This document shows, piece after piece, positions 38,101-50,100 of a DNA stretch of 64,000 bases. The DNA comes from Rhea pennata. Lineage: Eukaryota; Chordata; Aves; Rheiformes; Rheidae. The notes under the pieces were generated by a model, which was given only the letters and a program-made list of their open reading frames with translations, did not search any database and was not told the origin of the DNA. The stretch spans positions 682,001 through 746,000 of the forward strand of contig NC_084672.1 of assembly GCF_028389875.1 (NCBI RefSeq), read 5' to 3'. Each line of letters starts with the position of its first letter. Position 1 is the first letter of the stretch. The translations under genes were made by a program, and so were the position numbers.

Positions 38101-41100
38101 CCCTCGCCTTGCTAGACACGAGCGCGGCCGTTTCCCCGTGCCGAAACGGCGCGTGCTGGGAGCCGGCCTAATTACGGCCCGTTCCTGCTCTTAGTCCGGC
38201 CTGGGTCAAGTTTTCAGTCGTGCTTCTGCACCGGGGTTAAGGCATCGGTGCTGCCTATTGACGCTTCCAGTCGAGAAAAAGCAGGAGGCGCGTACGGACC
38301 CGGGAGCCAGCGGAGGGCTTACGGATTGAAACGCGGGCAGCCGATAATCCAGGGCCTGGCAAAGGGCTGCAGTTAATTAGCATTTTCCTGTGCTCAAATA
38401 CATTTGACTTCACCTTGTGTTGGGATTTTTTATTTTTCTCCTCTGCATTCTTTGAAGTAGAGATCAGATAATCAGCTTCTCCTTTAAAGTGCAAATTTTG
38501 ATTACTCGATTAAAAAAAAAGAAAACATAGAGCAATATAAACAAAAAAAAAAATACAAAATGCAGCCCTTTTGGCTGATAAATAGGCAGCACGGGAAACA
38601 GCTGAAGCCTCAGTCCCATCCCTGGGAAGAGTCATTTCCAGCCATTAGCTGATAGGGACTCCACAATAATTTCATTTAGTTTTAAATAAGCTGTGTTTGA
38701 CGAGCCCTAATCGTTAATTAATTAGGGCCTCGCACCGGGGCGCGGCCGGAGCAGCCCCTACCTGCGTCCGCCCTCTCCAGGCGACCGTGTCCCGTCCTCG
38801 TCTCGTCTCCTTTCCAGCAGTTCAGACACCGAGGAAGCAGCACGCGCTCCAGCTGCCTCACGATTGCTATTGCTCTCAATTCCCAGCGTAGCTTAGAAGC
38901 AGGATTCCCGTGCTGAAACATGTCTTAATTAAAACTTTCCTTTTGTTTCTTCCCTTCTCTCCAAAACTGGACTTTTTTTCCCCCGGGAAAGTACTCTTTG
39001 AGAGTTGTTTTCATTATTTTCTGTCGAATCAAAGTTCACGCTTTTCCTGGTTTTATTTTTCAAATGGGACGTTTTCCTTTTTTCCTCTTTCTTCCCCTTT
39101 CCTGTGGCTTTAGAAACGGTTCAAGTGGGGCGGAGGGTGAGAGAAGGAGCGGGGAGAAGGGGGAGGCGCCGCACAGCAGGAATTCAAATCCTCCGAACCA
39201 GGGGGGGTCAAGCAAACGTGCTGGAAAGCTGGGACTAACTCAGAGTTCGTCCCTGCCTGCAAGCTCTGGGGTGAAAACGCCTTCAGATTTCCCTGCCGCT
39301 TGCTTTCCGCCCGTTCTTCGTCCGCTCGCCCGCGCGGGCTCTGGGGGAGCAGCGCGTGGTGCCGGCAGCGTGCCCGGCCGCAGCGGTGCAGCCGCCGCTC
39401 GGAGGGGCGAGCGCGCCGAGCCCCCCTCGCCGACGCGTCTCTCGCTCGGGTCCCCTCGCGACGTCTCCTCGAGGGCAGAGTCGGCCCCGCGCGTCGCCGC
39501 ACGTGTGGCTGAACGCGGAGCCGCTCCGCTGTCCCAGCCCCTGCGCCAGGAGCCCAGGAGCCCGTGCACCCACGCGCCCCCACGCTCACGCACCCCCGCA
39601 CCCAGGAGCCCCCGAACCCCTGCGCCTACGAGCCCACGCGCCCCTGTGCCCATGCACCCACGCGCTCATGCGCCCACGAGCCCCTGCGCCCATGAGCCCC
39701 CGCGCCCACGAGCCCGCGCGCCCCTGCAGACCCATGCCCATGCGCCCCCGCGCCCCCACGCTCACGCACCCCCGCATCCAGGAGCCCCCGAACCCCCGCG
39801 CCCACGAGCCCGCGCGCCCCCGCAGCCCCATGCCCATGCACCCACGCGCCCCCACGCTCACGCACCCCCACACCCAGGAGCCCCCGAACCCCCGCGCCCA
39901 CGAGCCCGCGCGCCCCCGCAGCCCCATGCCCACGCGCCCCCGCGCCCATGCACCCACGCGCCCCCGCGCCCCCGCGCTCTGTGCCTGCAGATCGCCGCCC
40001 TGCTCAAGGACAACGAGCGCATCCAGTCCGGCCAGGGCAGCGCGCCCGGCGACGACGACAGCGACATCAGGAAGATCAAGAAGGTCGGTGGCGGGCGCGC
40101 GAGGCCGGGCCGGAGGGCGCGCCGGAGCGTGCTGCGGCTGGCGCAGCGCCGCGGGCGTCCCGCGCCGTGCCGGCCGCGCACCGCCGCTCGTCCCCGCAGG
40201 TGCAGAGCTTCCTGCGCGGCTGGCTCTGCCGGCGGAAGTGGAAGACGATCATCCAGGACTACATCAGGTCGCCGCACGCCGACAGCATGCGCAAGAGGAA
40301 CCAGGTGGTGTTCAGCATGCTGGAGGCCGAGGCCGAGTACGTGCAGCAGCTGCACATCCTGGTCAACAACTTCCTGCGGCCCCTGCGCATGGCCGCCAGC
40401 TCCAAGAAGCCGCCCATCACCCACGACGACGTCAGCAGCATCTTCCTCAACAGGTGAGCACGCGGCGAGGGCAGGGTGGTGCCCGCGGGCCCGGGGGCAG
40501 CCTGTGGGCGCCGCTGGGGCTGGGGGTGAGGGGGCGGGTGGCACCTCTCCCACGGCACGCCGGAGCCGCCCCGGCGCGCGCGGGGACGCATCGCTCGGCG
40601 CCAGCTCGGGCAGAGCTGAGACGGTGCCACGTGCGTCACCAGCACTCGCCAGGCTCAGCAGCGCCTGCGCCCGCCGGGTCCCACGGCAGCACGGGCACGG
40701 CGGCGAGCCCGGTCGGTCCGACCTGGGGCTGCGGGGCCAGGGGTGCGTCGTCGTCGGGGAGCAGAGCCGGCCACCGCGGCCCCGGGTGCATGGTACTGCA
40801 TGGCCGTGGGGTGCAGGGCCCTCACGGTGTGGGAACGTCATGGGGCAGAGCAGCCCCGGCAGCCGCGGGTGCACGGCGCCGCACCGCCGTGGGGCGCAGG
40901 GCCCGTCATTGCACGGGAGCGTCGTGGGGCAGAGCAGCCCCGGCAGCCCCGGGTGCACGGCGCCGCACCGCCGTGGGGTGCAGGGCCCGTCATTGCACGG
41001 GAGCGTCGTGGGGCAGAGCAGCCCCGGCAGCCGCGGGTGCATGGTGCCGCACCGCCGTGGGGTGCAGGGCCCGTCATTGCACGGGAGCGTCGTGGGGCAG

Positions 41101-44100
41101 AGCAGCCCCGGCAGCCCCGGGTGCACGGCGCCGCACCGCCGTGGGGTGCAGGGCCCGTCATTGCACGGGAGCGTCGTGGGGCAGAGCAGCCCCGGCAGCC
41201 CCGGGTGCACGGTGCCGCACCGCCGTGGGGTGCAGGGCCCGTCATTGCACGGGAGCGTCGTGGGGCAGAGCAGCCCCGGCAGCCCCGGGTGCACGGTGCC
41301 GCACCGCCGTGGGGTGCAGGGCCCGTCATTGCACGGGAGCGTCGTGGGGCAGAGCAGCCCCGGCAGCCCCGGGTGCACGGTGCCGCACCGCCGTGGGGTG
41401 CAGGGCCCGTCATTGCACGGGAGCGTCGTGGGGCAGAGCAGCCCCGGCAGCCGCGGGTGCACGGTGCCGCACCGCCGTGGGCCGCAGGGCCCGTCATTGC
41501 ACGGGAGCGTCGTGGGGCAGAGCAGCCCCGGCAGCCCCGGGTGCACGGTGCCGCACCGCCGTGGGGCGCAGGGCCCGTCATTGCACGGGAGCGTCGTGGG
41601 GCAGAGCAGCCCCGGCAGCCCCGGGTGCACGGTGCCGCACCGCCGTGGGCCGCAGGGCCCGTCATTGCACGGGAGCGTCGTGGGGCAGAGCAGCCCCGGC
41701 AGCCCCGGGTGCACGGTACCGCACCGCCGTGGGGCGCAGGGCCCGTCATTGCACGGGAGCGTCGTGGGGCAGAGCAGCCCCGGCAGCCCCGGGTGCACGG
41801 CGCCGCACCGCCGTGGGGTGCAGGGCCCGTCATTGCACGGGAGCGTCGTGGGGCAGAGCAGCCCCGGCAGCCCCGGGTGCACGGTACCGCACCGCCGTGG
41901 GCCGCAGGGCCCGTCATTGCACGGGAGCGTCGTGGGGCAGAGCAGCCCCGGCAGCCCCGGGTGCACGGTGCCGCACCGCCGTGGGGTGCAGGGCCCGTCA
42001 TTGCACGGGAGCGTCGTGGGGCAGAGCAGCCCCGGCAGCCCCGGGTGCACGGCGCCGCACCGCCGTGGGGTGCACGGCCCGTCATTGCACGGGAGCGTCG
42101 TGGGGCAGAGCAGCCCCGGCAGCCCCGGGTGCACGGCGCCGCACCGCCGTGGGGTGCAGGGCCCGTCATTGCACGGGAGCGTCGTGGGGCAGAGCAGCCC
42201 CGGCAGCCCCGGGTGCACGGTACCGCACCGCCGTGGGGTGCAGGGCCCGTCATTGCACGGGAGCGTCGTGGGGCAGAGCAGCCCCGGCAGCCCCGGGTGC
42301 ACGGTGCCGCACCGCCGTGGGGCGCAGGGCCCGTCATTGCACGGGAGCGTCGTGGGGCAGAGCAGCCCCGGCAGCCCCGGGTGCACGGTGCAGCACCGCC
42401 GTGGGGCGCAGGGCCCGTCATTGCACGGGAGCGTCGTGGGGCAGAGCAGCCCCGGCAGCCCCGGGTGCACGGTGCCGCACCGCCGTGGGGTGCAGGGCCC
42501 GTCATTGCACGGGAGCGTCGTGGGGCAGAGCAGCCCCGGCAGCCCCGGGTGCACGGTGCCGCACCGCCGTGGGGTGCAGGGCCCGTCATTGCACGGGAGC
42601 GTCGTGGGGCAGAGCAGCCCCGGCAGCCCCGGGTGCACGGTGCCGCACCGCCGTGGGGCGCAGGGCCCGTCATTGCACGGGAGCGTCGTGGGGCAGAGCA
42701 GCCCCGGCAGCCCCGGGTGCACGGTGCCGCACCGCCGTGGGGTGCACGGCCCGTCATTGCACGGGAGCGTCGTGGGGCAGAGCAGCCCCGGCAGCCGCGG
42801 GTGCACGGTGCCGCACCGCCGTGGGGTGCAGGGCCCGTCATTGCACGGGAGCGTCGTGGGGCAGAGCAGCCCCGGCAGCCCCGGGTGCACGGTGCCGCAC
42901 CGCCGTGGGGTGCAGGGCCCGTCATTGCACGGGAGCGTCGTGGGGCAGAGCAGCCCCGGCAGCCCCGGGTGCACGGTGCCGCACCGCCGTGGGGTGCAGG
43001 GCCCGTCATTGCACGGGAGCGTCGTGGGGCAGAGCAGCCCCGGCAGCCCCGGGTGCACGGTGCCGCACCGCCGTGGGGTGCAGGGCCCGTCATTGCACGG
43101 GAGCGTCGTGGGGCAGAGCAGCCCCGGCAGCCCCGGGTGCACGGTGCCGCACCGCCGTGGGGCGCAGGGCCGCCGCTGCACGGCGTGGCAGCTCCTGCCC
43201 TGGCCTCTGCCCGCCACGCGCCCGTGCGAGCGTGCCCCGGGCCGGCTTTCGGTGCCCCGCCGGCCCCGCCGGTCCTTGTGCGAAGGGTTTGGCTAATCCT
43301 TACTGCGCTGTCCCAGCAAGCCGCGGCCGGCTTCGAAGGGCAGCGGAGAGCAATGCGTCTGCAGGGCCCAAAGCGTTTGCGGGGCGTGAGGAGCCCTGCG
43401 ACGGCCCGGGGGGAGCCGGGGGCCGCCCGGGAGGCGCAGCGATCGCGCCGGGCTCCAGCCCGCCGGGGCACGAGGCAGGGGAGGCGCCCGGGGCGCGCAG
43501 GGGTGATCTGCCGACTGCCGGAAGCCGGCCGGACCCGCCGCCTCGCTGTCGGCGGGCGGAGGTGAGCGGCGGGTCCGGCTGCCGTCGCGCGTGGCCGAAG
43601 GGAGCAGGAGCGGTACCCGAGGGCAAAGCCCGGCTACCGTCCAGCCGCGGCGGGGGGAGCGGGGGTGCGCCCGGCGCTGGGCACCGAGCCCCCGGCGCGC
43701 TTTGGCCGCCTTCGCGGCCCCTCTCCGCCAAGGGGGCCGGAGGGCGAGGGCTCTTCTGCCGGCGGGGAGGGCGGCTTCGGGGCCGGAGAGGAGCCGGCGC
43801 GCGCCCGCGGCTCGTTTGCGGGCGCGCGCCTGGAGCAGCGCTCACGGCACAGCCGCGCTCCTGCCGGAGCTCCTTGGCTTCCTCCTGCCCCTCCCGGGGG
43901 ATAGCTTCCTTGGTTACTCCTGCTTTGCTTCTTGTTCATCTGCCTCTTCCCCTCTTGGTTTTTCCTTCAGTGAAACAATCATGTTCTTGCACCAAATCTT
44001 TTACCAAGGCCTGAAAGCAAGAATATCCAGCTGGCCGACGCTCGTGCTGGGTGAGTGCGTGACGCCTCTTCGGCGCGTTTCGTTCTCCGCGCTCTGGTCC

Positions 44101-47100
44101 AAACCCTGCCGGTGCTGTTCTTCCCCACGAAACTTCGCGGGCCTTCTTGCTGCTCGGCTGTAGCAGCGAAACGCGTTGCACGGAGCGCTGCCGGCAGCCT
44201 CCGCGAGGCTTATTAGCGTCGCTCGCAGAGGCAAGGACCAGCTCAAAAAGGACGGGAAGGAGAACAGCTCCTCGGGGTTCCTAATTCTGCACGCTAGCGA
44301 AAGGGCGCTGCTCTGTGCCCGGGAAACTGTTCTGGTGCCGAGAGCATCGGAGCGTTGTCGGGCAGATCCTGCTGTGGTTGGTGGCACAGTAGACGTCGGG
44401 AGGTGCCCGCCGGGTACCTTGTCCCTGCGGGAGCGGAGCCCCGACCGGGGCCGGTGTCTGGGGCAGCCAGGCGGTGCGGACGCGGGGCCCGTGGGCGAGG
44501 GCGGCGGGGCCGGCCGGGCGCGGGGCGCGGGCTCGGAGCGGCGCGTTAACCTCCGCGCCGCGGCCTGTCTGCTCGCAGCCGACCTCTTTGACATCCTGCT
44601 GCCCATGCTGAACATCTACCAGGAGTTCGTGAGGAACCACCAGTACAGCCTGCAGATCCTGGCGCACTGCAAGCAGAACCGCGACTTCGACAAGCTGCTG
44701 AAGCACTACGAGGCCAAGCCGGACTGCGAGGAGAGGACCCTGGAGACCTTCCTGACCTACCCCATGTTCCAGGTGACCGCCGGCGCCCGGCCGCGGGACG
44801 GCGGGACGGTGGGGACGCGGGCGCCTCACCGGCGCTCCCCGCCGCGCAGATCCCCAGGTACATCCTGACGCTGCACGAGCTGCTGGCTCACACCCCGCAC
44901 GAGCACGTGGAGAGGAACAGCCTGGATTACGCCAAGTCCAAGCTGGAGGAGCTGTCCAGGTGAGACCGCGGCCAAGATCTCCCCCTTCCCGAGACTTTCC
45001 CCAGCAGGCCACGAAACCAGGCAGCGTGGCTAGGATGGAGCAAAATTGCCCAAAGCTGCCCAGCCCCGAGGCCGTTCACGAGAAGAAGCCCCGTCCCCTT
45101 CTCTGTTCCTCGCGGACCGGGACACTATGGTGAACTTGGGACGTTCCCATTTGGTGAAGAGGGGGAAACCGTCCGCCCTGACTCCGCATCCTGTGATTTC
45201 CCAGCTAGGACAGAAATGCAAGACGCATATGCGCTTCAGTGCTTGGAAACCTGGCAGGATGGTCCAGGCTGATTTGCAGGGTATCTCCCGAGCTCTGGCG
45301 TGCGCCTTTATTTATACAGATGAACATACTAATTTTCTGGATATTCCTTCATTTTTGATCTTACCTAAAGCAGCGCCTCCGGTGTGTTAAGAGGCATCTG
45401 CTGGGAAGAGTCCTGCAAATTTCATCCAGGCTCTGATGTGCTCTTCTCCTCCTTTAGGATAATGCACGATGAAGTCAGTGAGACGGAAAACATCCGAAAA
45501 AATCTGGCAATTGAGAGGATGATTATTGAAGGATGTGAAATTCTGCTGGACACCAGCCAGACCTTTGTGAGACAAGGTACCGTGCCGCCGTCGCTTCTCC
45601 CACGGTTAGCCAAAGCCCGGCGGAGCCCCGTCCTTCTCCGTGCCGCTCCGTCCGCGGCACGGCGCGGCGAGCTGCAAAATTAGAAAATACACCCCGTTTT
45701 TCATTTCCCTCTGCTCCGAAGCTCCCGGCGCGCGGCAGCTCCGGTGCCGTGTCGCAGGCGGGGGCGGGTGCTGGGGGCTTCCCGCCCCCGGCCCAGCTCT
45801 GTGCCGGAGCGGCGCGCGGCCGGGTTGGGATGGGACGGGTCGGGTCGGGACGGGTCGGGACGGGAACGGCGCTCCTCTCTCGCAGGGTCGCTCATCCAAG
45901 TGCCCATGTCGGAGAAGGGGAAGATTACGCGGGGGCGGCTGGGCTCGCTCTCGCTGAGGAAGGAGGGCGAGAGGCAGTGCTTCCTCTTCTCCAAGCACCT
46001 GATCATCTGCACCCGCGGCTCCGGGGGCAAGCTGCACTTGACCAAGGTGCGAGCCTCTCCCGCCTCGTCCCGGCTCTCGGTGCCCCTTCAACTCCCCAGC
46101 TTTAGCGTAGGCTGCCTTCCGAAGGGCAATGCAGGTTTGAGGGTGGTCAACGTTTTTGGCCAATTTCAAGCTTGCAATTGCAGCCTGGGCTTGTACATAA
46201 CACTGCGAGGCTTCTCGAGGCCGTTCCCAAGACTCACGCTCTCGTTGGTGGAAGTTTTGCGGTTAATTGAGCAAGAATCTTAGAGAAATTGTTCATTACT
46301 GGCATTAAATTACCAGTTTGAAAAATTACAGTCCATGGTGACGAGTTGATAATTACAACAACAGACTTTGGGGAAATTTAATTTAAAGCTCATATTAAAT
46401 AATTTATAAACAAATTCGTCGATCAGTTATACAAGGGAAATTGCAATATCCTAGCACTTAGTGACTGCTTTTCTGCCCGCCAGAGCACCGGCTGCGCTGC
46501 CGGGGGGTGCGTGCAGCAGCACCAAGCCTTCGCGCGCGGGAACGGGGGGCCCGGCGCGGGAACGGGGGCCCCGGCACGGGAACGGGGGCCGGCGCAGCCG
46601 TGGTCGGACCGCGGTGGCCTGGCCGGAGGAGCCGGGAGGCTGCAGCCCTCCTCCTCCTCATCATCCTTGGCGTGCGGGGTGCGCGCGTGCCGGCGCACGC
46701 TCGGGGCTCGTCTCTGCGGCGCCGTGACCCTGGCTCCCGTCCCCCCAGAACGGCGTCATCTCCCTCATCGACTGCACCCTGGTAGAGGAGCAGGAGAGCA
46801 CCGACGAGGACGGTAGGTGCCGGGGCGTCCGGGAACGCGCTGCTGCCGCGAGGGCCGGGTCTGAGCTCGGGACGGCGCGCGGAGCCGCCCTGGGCTCGCC
46901 CGCCAGACCGCCGGCGGCCCTGGGCGCAGGGAGGGGGTTCCCTCGCCCGCGCCCTCCCGTCCCCGCGCCGGCTCCGGGTGCCGCTCCTCCCTGGCTGGAG
47001 ACGGCAGCGGACAGCCGACGCTGCGGCCTCGCTGGGGACCCTCGCGATTAGTCCGCAGGGCGTAAAACCAGCGCGGAGCAGCTCGCGGAGCCAATTCAAA

Positions 47101-50100
47101 CACCAGATAGATTCAAGGAAGTCGTGATGTACTGGCTGGATTTAATTAAGTAAATTATTTACTGTGAGCAAAACACATGCACATCTAGGCAAATACAATC
47201 AGCCTAAGGCAGCCCGTGAACGTCAGGAAACCGTGCAGGGGTTCTCCAGCCGCTCCTGCTTCGTTACAGCTTTTGTCATAAAAAAGCGAGGGTTTCTACT
47301 TCTTGTCCTTATTAAAAGTTTTTGAGCAAAAATAATGCAGAGCTGGCTCCTCCCAGCGCCAGCCGGTGCTCCGGCGTGGGGCCAGCAGCACGGCCGCCCC
47401 GCTCCTGCGATGGGCAGGTCGCGTTTCCGAACGCAGAGCTTTGCCCAGCAAACCTGCCGTGTCCTTGCCATGAGCAACCTGCAGACCGCGACGAGCTTGC
47501 GAAACCCTTGCTAAAAGCTGTTCCGGAGGGAGGGCGTAAATCTTCCCAGAGTCACTGTGCTTGTTCTTTCTATGCCGAAGCAAAAGCATCCGGGCAAGAC
47601 ATAGACCATCTGGATTTCAAAATTGTGGTGGAGCCAAAAGATTCCTCGTCCTTTACGGTTATCCTGGTGGCGTCGTCCAGGCAGGAGAAGGCCGCGTGGA
47701 CCAGCGACATCAGCCAGGTAGGACGGACGGAGCGGCCGCGGGGAGCGGGCGCAGGAGAGCGGCCGCGAAGTTCCCCTGCTCTGGTGTGGAAATTCCTGCC
47801 TCTGCCAGCGGCGCGCTTGCAGCCCCGCTCGGGCGGGCACGGCGGGTGCCCCCAGCAAGGACGCGTGCTGCCCGGGTGCAGACGCCGGCTCCCCTGGCCC
47901 CGCGCCGAGGGCGTCCGAGCGCTGCCCGGGGGAACGGGCCCGTCCTCCGGCAGCTTCCTCAGCCCCAGCCCTCGTGTTTCCAGTGCGTGGATAACATTCG
48001 CTGCAACGGCCTCATGATGAACGCCTTCGAGGAGAACTCCAAGGTCACCGTTCCCCAGATGATCAAGTAAGCGCGCCTGGCCCGGCTCCGGCGTGCGGCC
48101 GCCCCGACCTCCCCCGGCGCCCGGTGTCTCGGCTTGCGGCGGGACCGCAGACACGTGCTAGCGGTCGGGGCGGGCAAGGCCGCCCCGGAGGGCCGCCGGG
48201 TCCGCTGAGCCTGGCGGGTTTTGCTTTGCGCCTAGGGCAGCGCTTCGGCGCGCGGTTCCGAACGCGGGGGAGCGCGTCTTCGCGCGCGGGTGTCCCCCGG
48301 CGCCGGGCGGACGGGGGTCGGTCGCTTCGCTTCTGTTCTGCGAACGTCTGCCTGCTGAGCGCGGGGGAATAGCCGGACCGTGTCGGGGGCCGACCTCCTC
48401 GCTTTCCCCGCGAGCGTTCGCCCCGGGCGCCACGCGGGCACCCCCGTACCAGCGGCGCCGGGGAGCCTCGGCCCTGCGCCGCGCTGCCCGCCGCCTCCCG
48501 GGGACGCAGCTGGGCTGGGCGGCGCTGGCTTTCGTTCCAGGCTGGAACCACACATGTCTCGTTTCTCTGCAGGTCTGATGCCAGCTTGTATTGTGATGAT
48601 GTTGACATTAGGTTCAGTAAAACGATGAATTCCTGCAAGGTCCTGCAGATCCGCTATGCAAGCGTGGAACGGCTCTTGGAGAGGCTGACGGACCTGCGGT
48701 TCCTGAGCATTGACTTTCTGAACACGTTTCTGCACTCGTACCGCGTGTTCACCACCGCCCTGGTCGTCCTCGACAAGCTCATCACGATCTACAAGAAGCC
48801 CATCAGCGCCATCCCCGCACGGTGAGGCCGCGCCGGGGCCGCCCGCGGCGCGCTCTGCCCCCGGCCGCTGCCCGGTGCGCGGCGGGGCGCGAGCCGCAGC
48901 GCAGAGCTCCTGCTGCCCGCCCTGCGTCTGCCTCACGGCTCGCCCCGTCTCCGATCCAGCTCCCTGGAGCTCCTGTTCGCGAACAGCCAGAACAGCAAGC
49001 TGCTCTACGGCGAGCCGCCCAAGTCCCCCAGGGCCAACCGCAAGTTCTCCTCTCCTCCCCCGCTCTCCATCAGCAAGTCCTCGTCCCCCAGCAGGAGGAG
49101 GAAGCTCTCGCTCAACATCCCCATCATCACGGGCGGGAAGGCGCTGGACCTCGCCGCCCTCAGCTGCTCCTCCAACGGCTACGCAAGCGTGTACTCCTCC
49201 ATGGCGCCCTTCAGCAAGACGACTCTGGACATAAACAAACTCTACGTGTCCAGCAACTACCCCAATAAAATCGCCGACGAAGGGGAAGCGGCCTCGGACA
49301 AGCAGGAGGAGCCGCTCGGGAGCAAGCCGAGCGAGCCGCCGCGGGCCGGGGGTGAGCCGGAGCCTCCGGCGTGCGGAGGGGACGGCGCTGCCGCCGCGGA
49401 GCAGCCGCCGGGCGCCGCGCCCGCGGCTCCGGGGCAGCGCGGCCGAGCGGACGCGGGGCTGCGGCGCGCGCCTTCGCGGTGGCGGTCTCCCACGGGTTCC
49501 TCGTCCCCGCAGGCTCGGACGTCTCCGTCAGGGAAGAGTCTGACACTGACCCGAACCAGAGCGACGACGCGGAAGCCGAAGCCTCCCCGACAAAGTCCCC
49601 GACTACTCCGAAGTCCATCAAGTGCAAGAATCCGTCGGGTACGGCGCGCCTGCGGCCCGGGGCTCCGCGCGGGGCGCTCCTGCCGCGCGCGGAGTTAAGG
49701 CCGGGCGCGTGCGAGGAGGAGCGGGGCCGTGCCGGGCGCCGTCGCGGTCCTCCGCACCGGCGTCGCAGGGTGCCGATGCCCCCTCTCCCCCTGCCCCAGA
49801 TTTCTCCTTGTTTTCCTACAACAACGGCGTCGTCGTGACGTCCTGCCGGGAGCTCGACGGCAACCGCAGCGCCCTGTCGGCCGCCTCCGCCTTCGCCATC
49901 GCCACGGCCGGCGCCAACGAGGGCACCCCGGCCAAGGAGAAGTACCGGCGGATGTCCCTGGCCAGCGCGGGTGGGCCGAGCCCCGCGGCGCGGGGGCGGG
50001 CGGGCGGGCGCCCCGCGGGCTCTCGGGGCCGCCCGCAGCCGTGCCATGCGACCTGTGCCGATTGCAGGCTTTCCGGCCGAGCAGCGCAACGGGGACAAGG

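Noticed and set aside
38998-44014. Open frames of 1432 and 1552 codons on the plus strand (and 1119 on the minus strand)
   Set aside because: They run through introns 3-5, the C-rich array and the 84-bp array, and only incidentally cover exons 4-5. The real exons are defined by splice borders and RASGRF1 identity.
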